Shown: piece after piece, positions 1 through 6,494 of the stretch
How positions within the stretch are numbered: position 1 is the stretch's first letter
Layout: every line of letters begins with the position of its first letter
NCBI RefSeq assembly: GCF_021234875.1
Contig: NZ_JAJQVM010000010.1
Coordinates: 81,492-145,491 of the forward strand
Length of the DNA stretch: 64,000 bases
Direction: 5' to 3'
Source: Marinibactrum halimedae
GTDB taxonomy: Bacteria > Pseudomonadota > Gammaproteobacteria > Pseudomonadales > Cellvibrionaceae
The notes under the pieces: generated by a model
Databases searched by the model: none
Told to the model about the DNA's origin: nothing
What the model saw: only the letters and a program-made list of their open reading frames with translations
Program-made: the position numbers and the translations under genes

Positions 1-1
1 T

Positions 2-79
2 CCTGGAGGTCAAGGAACCGCGATCTTATCCATCCGAGAATTCATAGCTGAAATAAACAAGCATCAACAAAGCACCTAA
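2..79 (+). CDS. C-terminal end of an unidentified gene (partial)
   Basis: One reading frame is open from the window edge to a TAA at 77-79 and gives about 25 residues ending in INKHQQST. It is followed at once by a strong G+C hairpin, as expected for a gene end. Nothing else can be said about its function. It lies upstream of the Ash-like ORF on the same strand and is probably another prophage gene. Confidence 0.35.
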   Translation, partial: PGGQGTAILSIREFIAEINKHQQST

Positions 80-85
80 TAACAA

Positions 86-110
86 CCCCCTGCTTTGCGG
101 GGGCTATTTG
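86..110 (+). terminator. G+C hairpin, possible terminator
   Basis: CCCCC (86-90) pairs with GGGGG (99-103), and an inner GC/GC pair closes a TTT loop. The hairpin is followed by CTATTT. It sits seven bases after the stop of the partial upstream frame. The T-tract is weak, so it may be a leader structure of the Ash-like region instead. Confidence 0.4.
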
Positions 111-328
111 ACACACCTGCCAAGCAAGCGCATACTCAAGTAGCACTAGCAAAATCTAGTGCCGGGCGTAGGAACCCGAATCATCAACAGGCGCACAAGT
201 CGCCAGTTCTTCTGTATGCGGCTTTTTTTGTGCGTAGCGACTCGTTATGGCGGGTTGCCGGGGGGCCTTGCGCCCACCGGCCCCTGTTGACCGGCATTCC
301 TACCCCGAGCAACCCGCCACCCTATTGA
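95..328 (+). CDS. Ash/Icd-like short phage ORF (77 aa)
   Basis: The C-terminal half (AHKSPVLLYAAFFVRSDS followed by a Gly/Pro-rich tail ending in PSNPPPY) looks like the Ash family named after a P4 gene and the Icd-like ORFs found in leader regions of many gammaproteobacterial prophages. This recognition is from memory of the family pattern. The apparent start is a TTG inside a hairpin, so the true start is uncertain. The DNA under it is G+C-rich and full of inverted repeats, so the region may act as RNA as well as, or instead of, coding a protein. It lies 48 bp before the first Rha gene on the same strand, a common arrangement. Confidence 0.45.
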   Translation: MRGLFDTPAKQAHTQVALAKSSAGRRNPNHQQAHKSPVLLYAAFFVRSDSLWRVAGGPCAHRPLLTGIPTPSNPPPY

Positions 329-376
329 GCGTAGGAACTTAATTGGGATGGCTCAAATTTCAACAGGAGCCAAACA

Positions 377-1075
377 ATGCCTAGTCTTTCCACACCAGAA
401 GTTCACCTAATTAATAATCGTCTAGTTACAACATCCTTAAAGGTTGCAGAAGCATTTGGGAAGCGACACAGTCATGTCATCGATAAAATTAAATCCATAG
501 ATTGTTCTGAGCAGTTTTTAACCTCCAACTTTTCGGCGGTTAAATACAATCACCGAGGAAATGAGTATGACTCATTTGAAATGACAAAAGACGGCTTTAT
601 GTTTTTAGTAATGGGCTTTACTGGCAAGAAGGCTGCTCAGATCAAAGAGGCTTACATAAATGCATTCAACTTAATGGAAGCACAACTAAGAAATCAGCCC
701 CCTACTCCACCACCCTGCCCTAAAACTTCCGAACAAGACATGTTCGAATTTGTAGCGAAGACACTAAAATCAGATAGGGCCGAGAAGCTGGGAATGCTCA
801 AGCAATACGGAGAGCAAAAAGGTCACGACATGAGCTATCTTCCCAAGCCTGAGGCATTGGGTGAGCCCGTAAGTTTTCACCAAAATCTTCAAACGCAGAA
901 ATTAACCGTGATCCTCAAGAAAGGGATTGAACAATACAGTCTTAATATAGATGAATTTGTGAGGCGAGCTAAAGAGATTGAGCAAATGTACTTCGTTGCG
1001 GGCTATCTTGATGCTGGCTCAGACATGCAAAGAAACCAGTTTGACTCAGGTAAGCCATTAAGACTTCTCCAATGA
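377..1075 (+). CDS. Rha family phage regulatory protein
   Basis: The N-terminal 100 residues carry the pRha pattern: HLINNRLVTTSLKVAEAFGK, then a KRHSHVIDKIK recognition-like segment, then YDSFEMTKDGFMFLVMGFTG. Rha proteins are phage regulators that interfere with infection in some hosts. The C-terminal half (about 110-232) is not a domain I recognise. A good ribosome site (AGGAG, 7 nt upstream) supports the ATG at 377. The gene follows the Ash-like ORF and is transcribed away from the structural genes. A second, distinct Rha gene lies at 25719-26429 in the same prophage. Confidence 0.8.
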   Translation: MPSLSTPEVHLINNRLVTTSLKVAEAFGKRHSHVIDKIKSIDCSEQFLTSNFSAVKYNHRGNEYDSFEMTKDGFMFLVMGFTGKKAAQIKEAYINAFNLMEAQLRNQPPTPPPCPKTSEQDMFEFVAKTLKSDRAEKLGMLKQYGEQKGHDMSYLPKPEALGEPVSFHQNLQTQKLTVILKKGIEQYSLNIDEFVRRAKEIEQMYFVAGYLDAGSDMQRNQFDSGKPLRLLQ

Positions 1076-1100
1076 AACAAGGGCGCCAATGCGCCCCATC

Positions 1101-1307
1101 CTAAAATTTATCAGGATCAAATGAACCCGTTGATATATCGTTAAATGCCTGTAAATATGCAGCTTCAGCACTTAACTTTTTCTCCTGAGTTTCCCTACGG
1201 ACAAAGTGATGCGGTTGCATTTCCTCTAATTCTCCTCCTTCATTTAGTACAACTGCAACAAATTCATTCGTAGCAATTTTCATTTTCCAATGTTGAAATT
1301 GCTTCAT
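1101..1307 (-). CDS. Hypothetical protein, 68 aa
   Basis: A short acidic protein with no signal peptide or membrane segment and no domain I recognise. The segment VVLNEGGELEEMQPHHFVRRE could form a small beta fold. It is convergent with the Rha gene and separated from the minus-strand membrane gene by a terminator, so it probably has its own promoter in 1308-1390. Its reality rests on length, its place between convergent genes and a normal composition. Confidence 0.5.
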   Translation of the reverse strand: MKQFQHWKMKIATNEFVAVVLNEGGELEEMQPHHFVRRETQEKKLSAEAAYLQAFNDISTGSFDPDKF

Positions 1308-1383
1308 TTTTTACCACTTGTTTAATTGTTATACGCCGCTATTGCAGCAAGACCATTGTTATAGATCACCCCTTCGCGCAGAC

Positions 1384-1412
1384 ACAAAAAACCCGACGCT
1401 GTGGCCGGGTTT
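1384..1412 (-). terminator. Rho-independent terminator after the membrane-protein gene
   Basis: AACCCG (1390-1395) pairs with CGGGTT (1406-1411). Read on the minus strand the stem is followed by a run of T, and it lies about 45 bp after the stop of the 1456-2055 gene. The other strand shows a weaker T-tract. Confidence 0.65.
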
Positions 1413-1455
1413 GTTATTTCCGTTAGCGATGTACTTAGGCTAACTGAAAGCTTGT

Positions 1456-2055
1456 TCAATGAGTTGAACAATAATGATCTTCGCGCCATTTTTCTGAGTA
1501 TCTACCCGCCAATCCCTTTATTACCGCCATCAATAAAGTCCAGTTGATCAGCCAAGATAAAAATACCTTCACGTAAAAGAAGCTGTTGTAAAATAGGTAG
1601 CTTTTAATAATGTCTGCATTCCATAATACCCACTCTATCGCAGTGCCAATATTGACGAGAACTGACAGAACCATAATTATGAGTATCAGCCCTTCGTTTG
1701 TTGTTGCATTATAATACTGGTGATCCTCTCCAACCTTAAAAGCTCTTCCAAGCACACCAAGACTTGGATGCGAAAATAATCGCATAATTATAAGGCGAAG
1801 GGCGATACAGAGGATTACGGCAAGATCTTGCAGGCTAATAAGGAATAGGTAAATATATGGGTTTGAATTATCAGCAAAGGACTTTTGCCCGACAGTAAAA
1901 TAACCTACAGTCTCTATTGATAACATTAAAAACATCAGCCATCTGATATTTCTACAGCTTAGGCTGGCGAGAAATAAAAGCAGCATTGTGCAAAGCCAGC
2001 CCGCCGAATGCCACTCACTTACGGTCCAGCTTGCAATTATCTCAAAGAATCCCAT
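1456..2055 (-). CDS. Multi-pass membrane protein, unknown function
   Basis: This 199-residue protein has about five hydrophobic segments (roughly residues 18-50, 65-92, 120-145 and 155-180, the first long enough for two helices) and short polar loops, so it is an inner-membrane protein. I recognise no family. It is the last gene of a minus-strand cluster: secreted repeat protein, HTH regulator, small exported-looking peptide, then this gene and a terminator. Within that cluster it could be an exporter, a receptor or an immunity-type protein; the sequence does not decide. Confidence 0.6.
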   Translation of the reverse strand: MGFFEIIASWTVSEWHSAGWLCTMLLLFLASLSCRNIRWLMFLMLSIETVGYFTVGQKSFADNSNPYIYLFLISLQDLAVILCIALRLIIMRLFSHPSLGVLGRAFKVGEDHQYYNATTNEGLILIIMVLSVLVNIGTAIEWVLWNADIIKSYLFYNSFFYVKVFLSWLINWTLLMAVIKGLAGRYSEKWREDHYCSTH

Positions 2056-2102
2056 AAAAACTTAACCTAGAATCGCTTAATTAGATAAGTTGAAACAAAT
2101 CA

Positions 2103-2252
2103 TCACTCTGGTCTAGGCGGCAAGTTGCCGCCACCACCAGTTCCCATTGTTGTTGCACCGCCAGAACTACCGCTAGCGCTGACCTCATGATCGGCTGGCC
2201 CCGAGCAAGCCATTGTTGTTGACATTACTATTGCACACAGAAATTCAAGCAT
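2103..2252 (-). CDS. Tiny exported-looking peptide with Gly-rich tail (49 aa)
   Basis: The ATG at 2252 is preferred because GGAG lies 7 nt upstream; an adjacent ATG at 2255 is possible and a longer frame starts at 2288. The start codon lies inside the end of the upstream HTH gene, so the two are translationally linked. The peptide has a hydrophobic N-terminal segment (LEFLCAIVMSTTMAC) with a Cys that might act as a loose lipobox or signal-peptide end, then a Ser/Gly-rich tail ending in GTGGGGNLPPRPE. The n-region is acidic, not basic, so export is not certain. The layout resembles regulator-peptide pairs, but no known family is recognised. Confidence 0.45.
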   Translation of the reverse strand: MLEFLCAIVMSTTMACSGPADHEVSASGSSGGATTMGTGGGGNLPPRPE

Positions 2253-2592
2253 CATCTCTCTCCAACTCTTTACTTTGCACCTTATCAATTTCGCCTTTTA
2301 GCTTCTCAATATCAGTCCCGCTTGTTTTTATGAGAGCAAGAATAGGCGATATGTCTGGATCAACACCTATAGAATCTAAATCTTTTTTTACAACCCAATA
2401 ATTGGAAAAGTCTATCCCCACTGCCTTCAAGATGCTTAAAAACAAAACATAGTTTGGTTTACTTTTGTTGTAGTACCAATTATGTAATGTTGATTTCGCC
2501 TTCTTCAAAAAGGGGTCAACTTTTCCGCGAGTGCCTTCTATGTCCTTCAAAAAGGATACAAGTATTCTATGGGCATCTTCCGGCTTTATCAT
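2245..2592 (-). CDS. Small HTH-type regulator (115 aa)
   Basis: Residues 25-60 (PFLKKAKSTLHNWYYNKSKP followed by LFLSILKAVGID) have the spacing of an XRE-like helix-turn-helix, in which the second helix carries STLHNWYYNKSKP. The C-terminal third is charged and could form a short coiled coil. The start codon of the tiny peptide gene lies inside its 3' end. A likely sigma-70 promoter lies 20-50 bp upstream. It could repress its own cluster or act on the prophage switch. No specific family can be named. Confidence 0.55.
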   Translation of the reverse strand: MIKPEDAHRILVSFLKDIEGTRGKVDPFLKKAKSTLHNWYYNKSKPNYVLFLSILKAVGIDFSNYWVVKKDLDSIGVDPDISPILALIKTSGTDIEKLKGEIDKVQSKELERDDA

Positions 2593-2610
2593 AAACTAAT
2601 CAGATTCTAC

Positions 2611-2640
2611 CTAGTACAAGAATTGAGAGAGATTTGTCAA
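2611..2640 (-). promoter_or_regulatory. Candidate promoter for the HTH-peptide genes
   Basis: Read on the minus strand, TTGACA (2635-2640) and TACTAG (2611-2616) are separated by 18 bp and lie about 20 bp before the ATG of the 115-residue regulator. The -35 box is perfect and the -10 box is poor. Confidence 0.35.
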
Positions 2641-2665
2641 TCTGTGTAAAGTCTTACAATTGATT

Positions 2666-3052
2666 TTATGTGAGAGTTTTTATTTCAGGTTGGCTTACTT
2701 CACCACCCGAACCTTTAGGACGTTTTGGTTGCCCAGTTCCTCCAGTTTTATCGGGAGGGGGCTGGTGACCCGTGCCCGTTCCTACAATTTCTAGACTGGG
2801 CTGATCTACTCCGCCAATACCGCCAGCAAGAAATAATTGTCTATCTGGCTGTGTACTACCACCTGTAGCAGCAAACAACCGCATAAAGCGGCTCATAAAA
2901 TGTTCGTCGTGCGGATCAGACGTAATAGGTCTTAGCGTTTGCTCGGCTTCTGTATCCTCTTGTGCAAATAAAGGATCAGGTTGTAAAAGCCCGCCAGTAG
3001 TAGCAAAAACACTCTCAGATAAAATAAATAAAGAAACTAAAATCAGTCTCAT
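2666..3052 (-). CDS. Secreted protein with GG-x-QP repeats
   Basis: The N-terminus has a Sec signal peptide (MRLILVSLFILSESVFA). The mature part holds about six irregular repeats built on Gly-Gly followed by Gln-Pro: GGLLQPDPLF, GGSTQPDRQLF, IGGVDQPSLE, GHQPPPD, GTGQPKRPK and GEVSQPEIK. No family is recognised. Its Gly/Pro-rich tail is like that of the tiny peptide two genes downstream, which suggests a shared origin or partner. It is first in the minus-strand cluster, and a LexA box with divergent promoters lies 190 bp upstream. Confidence 0.55.
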   Translation of the reverse strand: MRLILVSLFILSESVFATTGGLLQPDPLFAQEDTEAEQTLRPITSDPHDEHFMSRFMRLFAATGGSTQPDRQLFLAGGIGGVDQPSLEIVGTGTGHQPPPDKTGGTGQPKRPKGSGGEVSQPEIKTLT

Positions 3053-3220
3053 AAAACTCTCAAATAAAAGTTAATTGATCATGTAAATAATACTAAGCGC
3101 AAATACTAATTACTAAACGTTTCAGGATCAATAAACATCAGTTATGAATAGTGCTTATCTGTTTGTTTTTTATGCTTTTTTACAGTTCTTTACTAATTGA
3201 TTATTGATTGTTAGCGGATT

Positions 3221-3258
3221 GTGACAATGAATAATAAATACTGTATAATAATACAGTA
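3221..3258 (+). promoter_or_regulatory. Near-perfect LexA (SOS) box overlapping a strong promoter
   Basis: The box at 3239-3258 reads TACTG-N10-CAGTA with an alternating A/T centre, which is the E. coli-type consensus with only minor differences in the spacer. Inside it lies a perfect TATAAT (3244-3249), 17 bp after GTGACA (3221-3226), giving a plus-strand sigma-70 promoter that LexA would cover. A weaker minus-strand promoter (TTGTAT at 3270-3275, TATTAT at 3248-3253) would share the box. The first plus-strand gene starts at 3418 after a leader of about 160 nt; the minus-strand cluster starts at 3052. Confidence 0.8.
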
Positions 3259-3417
3259 TTAGGTTTTCAATACAAATGACCAAGAAGTGACCGAAGTTAT
3301 TTTGAATGCCAATACAGAAAAATTAAGATGACAATTTGTTGATTTGATTCGCATTTATATTGTTGGTTTATTTTCAGTAAAGTAGTCTGCGCGGTTTTTA
3401 GAACCGAGGAGCTAGCA

Positions 3418-4515
3418 ATGTATTTATCTGGACTTTCAGTAGATAGAATCGTCATTCATCAAATATTTCAAAGGGATTCCAATGGAAATAAAGTTCCTCC
3501 AAAACAAAGCAACTCTTTTACAAGATTCAACAAAGACGCAATGGTTGAATTTGAAAGCAGAGTTGTAGATAGCTTGGGCGAAGGGTCTAAATCTGTAGAG
3601 ATGCACATTATAGATCAAAGCAAAAACAGCTTTTCTTCACTTTTAGATAACATGATAAGAAAACCTGATGACGATTTTTTAGTATCTTCATTCGACATAG
3701 CACACAAGCTTGCTGACGCCCAAACGAAAAGAAGCATGACAGGTGGAATTGTTGTCATTTTTACAGGCAAGCAAAGAAAATTGAATAGAGCGTTTTTTGG
3801 CGTCATCAAAGCTGATCTTCATAACGGTTATGAAAAAGCCATCGACCCTAATACCGGTGAAATAATACTAAATTACGTAAAGGATATATTATTAACACCA
3901 AACAACAGGCTTCACAAGGCGGTTGCCTTTTTTGAAAAAAATACAGACACCTCTAATTCAGATGATCTAAATGACAAATATGCAGTGAGAATAAAAGATC
4001 ATCAAATGACAGCCTCCAATGGAAAATTTGCAGCAAGATATTTTTATTCTGATTTTTTGGGGCTTGACTACCCTCTAGATAGTGCCAGAAAAACAATGAA
4101 ATTCTATGACGCAACCAGTTCTTTCATCGGAAGCCTAGATATAGACTCAGAAGAAAAAAATGATTTGGTTAGCGCTCTAACTACGTATCTAAAAACACAA
4201 AAATCTGATATAATAACACCACGTGATTTTGCCGAAAATTATTTCGCTGGGGATACACAAGACGATTACATATCCCACCTAGAAGACACTGGAATCCCAA
4301 CAAACTCTTTCGCCAAAGATAACAAACATATAAAAAGTAAGCTCAAAATACGAAAAATGAAGTTTGGAAAAAGGATTAAGCTAATAGCTTCACCAGAAGA
4401 TTTTGATAGCTCAATCACAATAGAATCAATAAATGGAGACACCAACTCTTCTGGAGCTTCTAACGAGTGGACAAAAGTTATAATTAAAGAAAAGGTGAGT
4501 CAACTTAATGAATGA
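3418..4515 (+). CDS. NA37/NdpA (YejK)-like nucleoid-associated protein
   Basis: This 365-residue protein starts with VDRIVIHQIFQRDSNGN, like the IxxIALHQLxKRD start of NdpA/YejK. It keeps the family's later blocks: GIVVIFTGKQRKLNRAFFGVIK near residue 120, FAARYFYSDFLGLDYPLDSA near 200 with a following FYDATSSFI, and a C-terminal KIRKMKFGKRIKLIASPE beta segment. NA37 proteins bind DNA or the nucleoid, but their exact role is poorly known. The gene has a good ribosome site (GAGGAG) and overlaps the RelA/SpoT gene by 8 bp, so the two proteins are made together. It is A+T-rich and lies in the accessory end of the prophage behind a LexA box. The family call comes from pattern memory. Confidence 0.62.
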   Translation: MYLSGLSVDRIVIHQIFQRDSNGNKVPPKQSNSFTRFNKDAMVEFESRVVDSLGEGSKSVEMHIIDQSKNSFSSLLDNMIRKPDDDFLVSSFDIAHKLADAQTKRSMTGGIVVIFTGKQRKLNRAFFGVIKADLHNGYEKAIDPNTGEIILNYVKDILLTPNNRLHKAVAFFEKNTDTSNSDDLNDKYAVRIKDHQMTASNGKFAARYFYSDFLGLDYPLDSARKTMKFYDATSSFIGSLDIDSEEKNDLVSALTTYLKTQKSDIITPRDFAENYFAGDTQDDYISHLEDTGIPTNSFAKDNKHIKSKLKIRKMKFGKRIKLIASPEDFDSSITIESINGDTNSSGASNEWTKVIIKEKVSQLNE

Positions 4516-5494
4516 GTCGGAATTAATACAGACATGGAATTCTGAAAAGCCCATCTATGAAGCCTGGGGTGTACATATTGCGAATAGCATTTGCAATGAT
4601 TTAGAAAAGGATCAAACCGATCTATGCTCCTTTTTTAAAATTCCAGTTAATCCACGATTAAAGGATGATAAATCTTTCGTAGACAAGGCATTTCATAGAC
4701 CCGGAAAAGGCTATACAGACCCTTATAACCAAATTGAAGATAAGGTTGGCATCCGTTTTGTTGTATTATTATTGGAAGATATTGATAAAATATGTGGAAT
4801 TATAGAAAAAAATAATAAATGGACTTTTGATGCCTGCAAACATTTCGATGAGGATAAAGAAAACGAGCCCCTACTTTTCACATACCAATCAGTTCACTAT
4901 GTTGTTCGCCCCGCTAACGATTTTAACATCAACGATATATTAATACCCAAAACCACTCCATGCGAGATACAAATAAGAACTTTACTGCAACACGCTCATG
5001 CAGAACTTACACATGACGCCATTTACAAGGCAAAAAAAACAGTTAAGGCAAGTGTACATAGAACTGTCGCGAAAAGCATGGCGCTTATCGAAACGACTGA
5101 CAGTTTTTTTTCTGATGCCACAAAACAACTTAATCATGGGCCGCTAGAGGAATTTTCTATATTAAGTAGACTGGATGCAATCTATGAAAACTTAACTGGC
5201 ATTAAGCCACACAGGCAAAAATCTTCCTTAGCGGTATGGGATTCATTCGAAAGGTTTATCGATGATAGTTTAATTAATAGTATTCAAACACAGCTTATAG
5301 ATAAATCTGAAAGCATCTGTTCTGCCATAAAAGATCATTATTCTGAACACATAATGTATCAACAAAGTACAATCCTATTTGTTTACTGGCTAATGAAAAG
5401 AAAGAGAAACGCTTTACTAAAAGACTGGCCTCTCGACTATAAGCTGTTAGAGCTTCCATCCATAGATTTGGGCATTAGTCTTGACCAAGGGTGA
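4508..5494 (+). CDS. RelA/SpoT-domain nucleotidyltransferase, toxSAS-like
   Basis: Residues 45-175 form a complete (p)ppGpp synthetase-type domain with no HD hydrolase. The basic ATP-binding pattern R-x-K-x3-S-x3-K is at R50, K52, S56 and K60; the metal Asp is D78 with R83 after it; the G-loop is TYQSVH with Y126; and EIQIRT gives E153, Q155 and R157, followed by QHAHAELTHDAIYK. All key residues are present, so the enzyme should be active. It could make alarmones, or pyrophosphorylate tRNA or adenosine nucleotides as toxic small alarmone synthetases do. The C-terminal 150 residues are unknown. It is coupled to the NA37-like gene upstream, which may restrain or target it. Confidence 0.82.
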   Translation: MNESELIQTWNSEKPIYEAWGVHIANSICNDLEKDQTDLCSFFKIPVNPRLKDDKSFVDKAFHRPGKGYTDPYNQIEDKVGIRFVVLLLEDIDKICGIIEKNNKWTFDACKHFDEDKENEPLLFTYQSVHYVVRPANDFNINDILIPKTTPCEIQIRTLLQHAHAELTHDAIYKAKKTVKASVHRTVAKSMALIETTDSFFSDATKQLNHGPLEEFSILSRLDAIYENLTGIKPHRQKSSLAVWDSFERFIDDSLINSIQTQLIDKSESICSAIKDHYSEHIMYQQSTILFVYWLMKRKRNALLKDWPLDYKLLELPSIDLGISLDQG

Positions 5495-5530
5495 TATACT
5501 CAAAGCTCAACATTTGATCAGGTAAGAGCA

Positions 5531-5770
5531 ATGCAAAACACAGCGCTACTCAACGACCAAGAAAGCCGCGAAATCATTGAGGGTCTTGTAGAGTCTGGGG
5601 AGTACCCAAACGAGCAAGAGGCCGTCAAAGCCGCTCTGAAGCTGCTTGCGGGTGATAGCAATGCCAAACTGGCCCGCCTTCGCCGGTTGATTGATGAGGG
5701 GCTAAACTCAGGCCCTCCTGTCAAAGTCACAAGAGAGGGGTTGCTAGCAGAGATTAAGGCCAAGCTATAA
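5531..5770 (+). CDS. Orphan ParD-like antitoxin
   Basis: This 79-residue protein has the ParD/CopG layout: SREIIEGLVESGEYPNEQEAVKAALKLL as the ribbon-helix-helix part, then the partner-binding tail LARLRRLIDEGLNSGPPVK. It is clearly related to the ParD at 5903 (tail LRKLIEEGENSGEPV), but no toxin frame follows it: 5771-5902 holds only the promoter of the next pair. It starts 36 bp after the RelA/SpoT gene and could be read from the same SOS promoter. It may protect against ParE-type toxins of other elements, or be a leftover. Confidence 0.75.
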   Translation: MQNTALLNDQESREIIEGLVESGEYPNEQEAVKAALKLLAGDSNAKLARLRRLIDEGLNSGPPVKVTREGLLAEIKAKL

Positions 5771-5843
5771 CCCCTTAGCCTTTCCTCGAAAAGCCTATCT
5801 CCACCTCTCCTATTGCACACCAATCTCCACTCTACCCCACCGC

Positions 5844-5888
5844 TTGAAAACCATTAACCAAAGATTATAATGTAAGAAACTTGCTTAC
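5844..5888 (+). promoter_or_regulatory. parDE promoter and operator
   Basis: TTGAAA (5844-5849) and TATAAT (5866-5871) are 16 bp apart. Just downstream GTAAG (5872-5876) and CTTAC (5884-5888) form an inverted repeat, a fitting site for ParD autorepression. The parD start is 15 bp further on. Confidence 0.6.
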
Positions 5889-5902
5889 TTGAGGTATTCA
5901 GC

Positions 5903-6157
5903 ATGGCTCGCACAATTACATTCCAACCCAGCCCCGAACTTGGCGAATTCATTGAGGCCATGGTCGAGTCTGGCTCCTATGCTAACCAAAGCGAAGTAAT
6001 CCGTGACAGCCTAAGACTACTGCACGAAAAGACCGCTAAATCGAAGCTTACCCAGCTCAGAAAGCTAATAGAGGAAGGCGAGAACAGCGGTGAACCTGTA
6101 GAGTGGAGCGCAGACAAATTCCTTCAGAGGATGAAAACAAGGCGAAAGCGTGTCTAA
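5903..6157 (+). CDS. ParD family antitoxin
   Basis: The protein is 84 residues long. PSPELGEFIEAMVESGSYANQSEVIRDSLRLL is the typical ParD ribbon-helix-helix DNA-binding part, and the tail KLTQLRKLIEEGENSGEPVEWSADKF wraps the toxin in this family. It overlaps the ParE gene by 8 bp and follows its own promoter and inverted-repeat operator. It should neutralise ParE and repress the pair. Confidence 0.9.
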   Translation: MARTITFQPSPELGEFIEAMVESGSYANQSEVIRDSLRLLHEKTAKSKLTQLRKLIEEGENSGEPVEWSADKFLQRMKTRRKRV

Positions 6158-6440
6158 ATTTAAACTCACACCGCAAGCAGAATTAGACTTAGAAAACATA
6201 TACGACTACAGCGTTGAAAATTGGGGATACCCCCGAGCTGATCGCTACATCTACGACCTTGAAATTGCATTTACCAAACTCTCTCAAAATCAATTACAAG
6301 GTCGCACAGCCAGCTATATAAAGCCGGGTTATTTTTGTTACTCCGTTGGCTCACACGTTATTTTTTATCGCCAAAGTACTGATTTTTTATTAGTGGTTCG
6401 ACTACTGCACAAAAGCATGGACTTTCAGCGGCATTTGTAA
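6150..6440 (+). CDS. ParE family toxin
   Basis: The 96-residue protein starts with GTG at 6150 inside the ParD gene. FKLTPQAELDLENIYDYSVENWG is the family's N-terminal pattern, followed by a central YIKPGYFCYSVGSHVIFYR strand pair and a basic C-terminus (LLHKSMDFQRHL). ParE toxins act on DNA gyrase. Together with ParD it forms a stabilising or defence module at the accessory end of the prophage, convergent with the tail genes. Confidence 0.9.
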   Translation: MSKFKLTPQAELDLENIYDYSVENWGYPRADRYIYDLEIAFTKLSQNQLQGRTASYIKPGYFCYSVGSHVIFYRQSTDFLLVVRLLHKSMDFQRHL

Positions 6441-6455
6441 CCCTCTAATCATAAA

Positions 6456-6487
6456 CAGAGCAATCAATAAGGCTTATTGTTGCTCTG
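6456..6487. terminator. Bidirectional hairpin between parE and the tail operon
   Basis: CAGAGCAA (6456-6463) pairs with TTGCTCTG (6480-6487), and CAATAA pairs with TTATTG inside it, with a single bulged T. It separates the convergent parE and TipJ genes. The T-runs are short, so termination may be moderate. Confidence 0.55.
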
Positions 6488-6494
6488 CTTTGAT

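Noticed and set aside
2213..2401. Plus-strand frame opposite the HTH gene
   Set aside because: It is antisense to a better supported gene and its composition is that of a frame shadow.
1..6490. Left attachment site of the prophage within the window
   Set aside because: No copy of the tRNA-Ala 3' end or other long direct repeat with 40270-40310 could be found there.
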